Positions 59,888-64,000 of a stretch of 64,000 bases of DNA are shown piece by piece; the first letter of the stretch is position 1; the number at the start of each line of letters is the position of its first letter. The stretch comes from CAYGAW01 sp964492135. GTDB taxonomy: Bacteria; Chloroflexota; Anaerolineae; UBA7937; B3-Chlor. The position numbers were made by a program, and so were the translations under genes. The stretch lies in contig CAZBJW010000003.1 in NCBI GenBank assembly GCA_964492135.1, positions 1-64,000 of the forward strand. Reading direction: 5' to 3'. The notes beneath the pieces were generated by a model that saw only the letters and a list, made by a program, of their open reading frames with translations, made no database searches and had not been told where the DNA came from.

Positions 59888-61048
59888 ATGAAGAGAGGGC
59901 CAAGAACAATATCTGTGATACTAGTATCCTCCGCGATACTAGGGTTAATGGTCGCTTGCGGGCCCGCTGCTACTCCAACGGCGGCTCCGCCCACGCCAAC
60001 GGCGCCCGCTCCTACGCCAACCCCGGTCCCCCCTACGCCAGCGCCTCCTGAGTTGGTTCATGTGAAGTGGGCTCTAGGTACCGAGACGATGACCCCAATT
60101 ATTCTCAATGTCGACATCTCTCGATCCGAACAATTGCATTTCTGTCAGGATCTCGGGGTCGACATGGAGATCATCATGACCGGTTCAGGCACCGCTAATT
60201 TGCAGGCCGTGCTCGGCGGCCAGGCTCAGTTTGGAGCCGGGACGGCGGCTACGACTTTGCCCCCGGCTGCGGAGGCAGGGGGCGACCTGCCAATCCTTCA
60301 CTTCTACAACTACACTCCTGGTTTCAAATGGATGGTTGCTGTCCTGCCCGATAGCCCAGTGCAGAGTCTCTCTGATTTGGCAGGTAAGAACATCGGAGTT
60401 CGAACCCTGGGTGCTTCTTCCTATCCAATGGGCATGCTGCTTCTAGAGGCTGTGGGCCTGGACCCTGAAGCCGACGTGACTTGGCTGGCTACGGGATCTG
60501 GGGTTGCGATGGGGGAAGCCTTGGCGGGAGGGGACGTCGATGCTGTGGTCGATTGGGACACCGGGTTCGGTGGGCTGGAGGTGGCTGGCTACGAGTTTCG
60601 CTACCTGGAGCTGCCGGATATAGGCGAAATTGGTGGCGTACACACGTACACTCATGCTGACTACCTTGAGGAGCATCGCGATATCGCTGTCGCTGTCGGC
60701 AAGTGCATCGCCCAGGCCACTGTCTTTGCAATTGAAAACCCCAGGGCAGCGGCTTGGGTCTACTACCAACTACATCCAGACCAGGTGCCCGCTGACAAGA
60801 CCGTGGACGAGGCCATCGACAACGTACTGCACATCATTCGCTACCGGATCGAAAACTGGAAAACGGAGGACAGGGCCGACACGAGATGGGGTTGGTTTGA
60901 CCCTGTTGAATGGACAAACGAGGCCGAGTTGCGTGACCTCGTTGGCGTGATCGATCCGACTCAATTCTACACCAATGACCTCATCGACGACATCAACGAC
61001 TTCGATGAGGAGGCCATCCGCGAAATGGCGAGGGAGTTCACCTACTAG
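59888..61048 (+). CDS. NMT1/TauA-like substrate-binding lipoprotein
   Basis: 386 residues: lipoprotein signal with LGLMVACGP, a Pro/Thr/Ala-rich linker (TPTAPAPTPTPVPPTPAP), then a periplasmic-binding domain with LQAVLGGQAQFGAG and LAGKNIGVRTLGASSYPMGM. Its likely ligand is an aromatic or aliphatic organic acid; not determinable. GGAGG precedes ATG 59888. Confidence 0.9.
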   Translation: MKRGPRTISVILVSSAILGLMVACGPAATPTAAPPTPTAPAPTPTPVPPTPAPPELVHVKWALGTETMTPIILNVDISRSEQLHFCQDLGVDMEIIMTGSGTANLQAVLGGQAQFGAGTAATTLPPAAEAGGDLPILHFYNYTPGFKWMVAVLPDSPVQSLSDLAGKNIGVRTLGASSYPMGMLLLEAVGLDPEADVTWLATGSGVAMGEALAGGDVDAVVDWDTGFGGLEVAGYEFRYLELPDIGEIGGVHTYTHADYLEEHRDIAVAVGKCIAQATVFAIENPRAAAWVYYQLHPDQVPADKTVDEAIDNVLHIIRYRIENWKTEDRADTRWGWFDPVEWTNEAELRDLVGVIDPTQFYTNDLIDDINDFDEEAIREMAREFTY

Positions 61049-61080
61049 CTCGCTCTCATCGATTCTCCCGACATTCATGT

Positions 61081-61118
61081 TAGGACTGGGGTGGAATGGC
61101 TCGTTCACCCCAGTCCTA
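61081..61118 (+). terminator. Hairpin after the binding-protein gene
   Basis: Perfect 13-bp stem TAGGACTGGGGTG / CACCCCAGTCCTA with a 12-base loop, 32 bases after the stop. No T-run, so it may stabilise the mRNA or attenuate reading into the catabolic genes. Confidence 0.65.
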
Positions 61119-61236
61119 GTAGAGCCACGTTTTGTGGTGACCCGAGAGTCGGATTCGTTAGAACTGGCTTTCCAGCGATCAGGCGCGATATGAAAAGGTC
61201 GGGGACACAGGCCACATTGAAAGGGGATTCAGTCCA

Positions 61237-61896
61237 ATGAGACTAATCGATATCAGCGTTGATATTCCTTCCAAGATGGAGATGCCTGCCACTTACGGGG
61301 ACTCCGAGGTAGTAGCTGTCCTGACCCCTGATATGCCAGAGTCACACGGGCGCACCACACGTAAGATGACCGGCATACTCCACACGGGAACTCACATTGA
61401 TGGACCGGAACACCTCATACCTGGCGGCAGGCAAATTTCCGATTTCCCCCTGGAGCAGTTCTATGGGGAAGCTGTCGTGGCGGATGTGAGACATAGAGGG
61501 CCGAACGAAGAAATCACTGTAGAGGATCTAGACAAAGCCGTGGCCGGAAAGCTGAAACCCGGAGACATGCTCTTGATCAGGACGGGTAGAACCGGATGGA
61601 GCCGACGGACCGGCAAAGATAGCTACTACGCAGGCTCACCCTACCTCGCGAAAGATGTAGGCAGCTGGTGTGTTGAGAGAGGGGTGAAGCTGCTGGGAGC
61701 GGATTGTCGGCCGAACAAGAAAGGGGACACAAGTTACAATCCGGAAAAGGAGCTACTTCAGAACGGCATACTCTATCTGAAGAACATCGACAATCTGGAC
61801 GAAATAGGACAAGATCGCGTCACGTTGGTAGCCTTTCCCATCAAGTTCATCGGGACTGAAGCAGCGATGACCAGGGCCATCGTCATAGAGGGATGA
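61237..61896 (+). CDS. Cyclase/kynurenine-formamidase-like hydrolase
   Basis: 219 residues of the cyclase family (metal-dependent amide or lactone hydrolase). Metal motif HTGTHIDGPEHL near residue 50 and RTGRTGWSRRTG further on. It probably opens an imide, lactone or formamide in the pathway served by the upstream transporter. A GGGG-type ribosome site precedes the ATG. Confidence 0.9.
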   Translation: MRLIDISVDIPSKMEMPATYGDSEVVAVLTPDMPESHGRTTRKMTGILHTGTHIDGPEHLIPGGRQISDFPLEQFYGEAVVADVRHRGPNEEITVEDLDKAVAGKLKPGDMLLIRTGRTGWSRRTGKDSYYAGSPYLAKDVGSWCVERGVKLLGADCRPNKKGDTSYNPEKELLQNGILYLKNIDNLDEIGQDRVTLVAFPIKFIGTEAAMTRAIVIEG

Positions 61897-61925
61897 GGGC
61901 AGCCATTCTGTGAGCTAGGTTGGGG

Positions 61926-62834
61926 ATGGCAAAAAAGACGGGGGATCCGTTGACAGGACTTGACGACTCAGGGCCTGCTCTGCCTGATACAGCAAGGCGC
62001 TTGGTGACTGAGATGGACTTCTTGTCTCGCACGTCGTCACCGGAAATCGACGAGTACAGGCGAGCTATTCACGAACAGTACGAGGGTCTCGGCAGTCTAC
62101 GAACCAAACCGAGAAGAGTCACGCGCGGCCCCAGCGCGGCCACCCTAGATCTGAAGCGAACTGCCTTGAGGCTAGGTGCGGACCTGGTAGGTGTGTGCAC
62201 GATCAACCAGTCTCATGTATTTCGCGGTCGAATCGTGCCATTCCATTTTGGCGTTGTTCTAGGGAAGGCCATGAACTTTGACAAGGTTATGACTGCACCC
62301 AGTGTGGCAGCACAGGCCGAGGTGACCAGAACCTACGCATTGCTAGGCCAAATCACCATCGAGTTGGCTAGGCATATAGCAAACTGGGGCTATGAAGCAA
62401 CAGTTCATCATCCAGCTGTCGATCTGCTTGGCGATGTCGACAACTCATCCGAGCTCCTCTTTATACCTCACGCAGTCGCAGCTGGGCTGGGAGAGTTGGG
62501 CCGAAGCGGCATCATGCTGAATGATCTGTATGGACCTCGCCTACGCTTGGCGATGATATCGACCGAACTGCCAATGGTGATCGATGAACCGATGACGAAG
62601 GGCATCGCCAACTTCTGTGAGTTGTGCGAGAGATGCGAACGCAAGTGTCCTGGCGGTGCTATCTCCGGCGAGAGGCGTATGTTCCGGGGCTCGGTACGAT
62701 ACATCACTGACTCTGGCAGGTGTCTAACTCAGGTGGCGACGAATTGGGGATGCCGGCTGTGCGTGAAGGAGTGTGCTCTCAATAGGCCAATCCCCGAGCA
62801 GATCCAGAGCCTTCTGGCTAAAGTGCGTGACTAA
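61926..62834 (+). CDS. Reductive-dehalogenase-like double 4Fe-4S protein
   Basis: 302 residues. LKRTALRLGADLVGVCTINQ and AAGLGELGRSGIMLNDLYGP resemble the corrinoid-binding core shared by reductive dehalogenases and epoxyqueuosine reductase. The C-terminus has cluster motifs CELCERCERKCPGGA and a second with GCRLCVKECALNR. There is no twin-arginine signal, so it is cytoplasmic, like catabolic (non-respiratory) dehalogenases or a QueG relative. The neighbours suggest a role in breaking down an organic acid. Confidence 0.8.
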   Translation: MAKKTGDPLTGLDDSGPALPDTARRLVTEMDFLSRTSSPEIDEYRRAIHEQYEGLGSLRTKPRRVTRGPSAATLDLKRTALRLGADLVGVCTINQSHVFRGRIVPFHFGVVLGKAMNFDKVMTAPSVAAQAEVTRTYALLGQITIELARHIANWGYEATVHHPAVDLLGDVDNSSELLFIPHAVAAGLGELGRSGIMLNDLYGPRLRLAMISTELPMVIDEPMTKGIANFCELCERCERKCPGGAISGERRMFRGSVRYITDSGRCLTQVATNWGCRLCVKECALNRPIPEQIQSLLAKVRD

Positions 62835-63019
62835 CTTGGGGACGAAACTAGATCCTCAGGTTGCAGGTAGCCGCTGGTCGTTGGATAAGCAGTCCGTGGG
62901 TATTGGCTCGAGCAGAATTCGGAGGGCGATCTGGTCTATCACGTAGGTAGAGGAAACCTGCATTGTGGTCCCCTGAGGGACGACTGCCGACCGAACAAGA
63001 AACTGTGGGGGCTGAAAGC

Positions 63020-63706
63020 GTGAAACTCACGTGGCACGGTCACGCGACGTTTGTCCTTGTAAGTCCAACCGGACTCCGCATCCTCACGGATCCGCGGGCG
63101 CCCAAGACCGGATATGATAGGCTATCTCAAGGACCCGTCGATCTTGTGGCCATCAGTCACGACCACTACGATCACAACTGGCTGGAGGGGCTATCAGGCC
63201 CGTATAGAGCCCTCCACGGTGTTCAGGAGGAACAGGTTGTCGCGATCGCGGAGGAAGTTGCAGATGTATTGATACGGGCCGTGGACTCGTGGCATGGTGA
63301 TAGTGGAGGCTCAGAACGGGGCCCCAATGCAATCTTCGTGTTCGAGATCGATGGGATATGAATCGCCCATCTCGGTGATTTGGGACACGTTCTTACTGCT
63401 CGACAGGTGAAACGAGTTGGGTCCCTCGACGTGCTGCTAACTCCGGTTGGGGGCCGCGCCACAATTGACGCGTCAGGGGCTACTGGGGTGGCAGACCAGC
63501 TCCAAGCCAAGGTAGTTGTTCCTATGCACTACTGGACGCCAGACTTGCGCCCCGATCTGCTGTTCGATCGGGTTGAGCCCTTTCTCGAGGGGAAGACGGT
63601 GGTGAACGCTGAGTCTCACACTGTCACGATTGAGCAGCGTTTGCTGAAACAAGGACCTATAGTTCTGGTGCTCAACTACCGATTGACCCATGCTCGACAG
63701 GGGTGA
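63020..63706 (+). pseudogene. MBL-fold hydrolase with one in-frame TGA
   Basis: From GTG 63020: KLTWHGHATFVLVSPTGLRI, LVAISHDHYDHNWLEGL (zinc site), PNAIFVFEIDGI, then TGA 63359-63361, then IAHLGDLGHVLTARQVKRVG, LLTPVGGRATIDASGA and VVPMHYWTPDL. The same frame runs through both sides, 228 codons in all, matching UPF0173/YtkL-type MBL proteins. The TGA lies at a variable position where relatives often have Arg (GIRIAHLGD), so CGA to TGA mutation is the simplest explanation. No good SECIS-type hairpin follows. Confidence 0.8.
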
Positions 63707-63760
63707 AAAGAAGGAGGTAATCCGTCCGAAGCCAACAGCCATTGGTAAAGGAGGTATATC

Positions 63761-64000
63761 ATGAAACTCGCTACGTATCAACCGCTAGGGCAACTAAGTA
63801 CTCAGGCGAGGGTCGGGGTCGTCTTGCAGGGTGGTGGCATGCTGGATCTCAACCTTGCCTACGCGCTTTGCATAAGCCGAGAAGACGGCGAAGTCAAAGC
63901 ATACGAGCTCGCCGCTGCGCGCGTCCCTACTACCATGCTGGAATTCCTCAAAGGTGGGGAAGAAAGCGTTGTTGCTGCCAAGCGGGCGGTAGCTCACGTC
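63761..64000 (+). CDS. Fumarylacetoacetate hydrolase family protein, 5' part
   Basis: ATG 63761 with AAGGAGG nine bases before it. The 80 residues seen, MKLATYQPLGQLSTQARVGV then GGGMLDLNLAYAL and MLEFLKGGEESVVAAKRAV, are the N-terminal domain of FAH-family proteins, which hydrolyse or decarboxylate acylpyruvates. The catalytic domain lies beyond the window. It continues the catabolic gene set. Confidence 0.88.
   Translation, partial: MKLATYQPLGQLSTQARVGVVLQGGGMLDLNLAYALCISREDGEVKAYELAAARVPTTMLEFLKGGEESVVAAKRAVAHV

Noticed and set aside
1..64000. UGA reassigned genome-wide (alternative genetic code)
   Set aside because: Large genes such as copA, the MttB genes and the histidine kinase have no internal TGA, and several genes use TGA as a normal stop, some in ATGA overlaps.
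1..64000. CRISPR array, rRNA operon, replication origin
   Set aside because: No regularly spaced short direct repeats, no rRNA-like conserved stretches, and no dnaA-box cluster were noticed.

Overview
The window reads as bacterial chromosome, probably from an anaerobic or microaerophilic member of the Chloroflexota. This is inferred from the secreted phosphoesterase ending in a Y-L-P-V-V-M-R motif common in that phylum, the relic of a large MalT/LuxR-type ATPase regulator, the many MttB/corrinoid genes, and the set of YHS-domain and DUF1573 genes. UGA is an ordinary stop here: long genes such as copA have no internal UGA and many genes end in it.

Layout. (1) About 0.1-19.1 kb is a methylated-amine locus: a nucleotide-sugar dehydrogenase, three non-pyrrolysine MttB-family methyltransferases, a corrinoid protein, an MtrH-like methyltransferase, an iron alcohol dehydrogenase, a glutamine-synthetase-like enzyme, a four-gene OpuC-type quaternary-amine ABC transporter (one permease fused to a Yip1-like domain) and a GntR regulator. 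Together they look like betaine-type uptake and demethylation onto tetrahydrofolate; metF at 25.6 kb could take the methyl group onward. Twin 340-bp hairpin-rich repeats punctuate this locus. (2) About 19.2-25 kb is a scrap-yard: a mini-ORF inside a perfect hairpin, a class II tRNA-Leu-like gene with a CCA anticodon, a decayed IS481-like element, winged-helix relics around a secreted phosphoesterase, and a frameshifted large serine recombinase cassette. (3) About 25-49.8 kb is one long minus-strand run concerned with copper, thiol redox and cytochrome maturation: CopA, six YHS proteins, a CsoR-like repressor, a PepSY protein, an ABC exporter, TlpA thioredoxins, DUF1573 proteins, Rieske protein, CcmE, a thioredoxin-CcdA fusion and a NarX/NarL-type two-component pair. 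(4) About 50-64 kb has ComM remains, methylmalonyl-CoA epimerase, a PEP-mutase/isocitrate-lyase-family enzyme, an isopropylmalate-dehydrogenase-family enzyme and an AEC transporter; then a plus-strand catabolic operon with a GntR regulator, a TauABC-like transporter, a cyclase/amidohydrolase, a reductive-dehalogenase-like iron-sulfur protein, a metallo-beta-lactamase-fold gene and the start of a fumarylacetoacetate-hydrolase-family gene.

Most striking observation. In the redox island two adjacent lipoprotein genes are each interrupted only by a UGA that sits exactly where a functional cysteine is expected: the first cysteine of a thioredoxin WCxxC motif (giving W-U-I-Y-C) and the second cysteine of a GCCPP motif in a DUF1573-like protein (giving G-C-U-P-P). 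Both UGAs are followed, 17 and 19 nt before the apical loop, by a hairpin whose three-base loop begins with G, as expected of a bacterial SECIS element. I read them as two unannotated selenoproteins next to ccmE. A third UGA falls on the conserved copper-ligand cysteine of a CsoR-like fragment, but that copy looks decayed.

Gene decay is heavy: ComM (three copies), a serine recombinase, a transposase, Rieske, an ABC permease (in-frame TAG), DUF1573, isochorismatase, MBL-fold, DUF2085 and MttB relics are all present.
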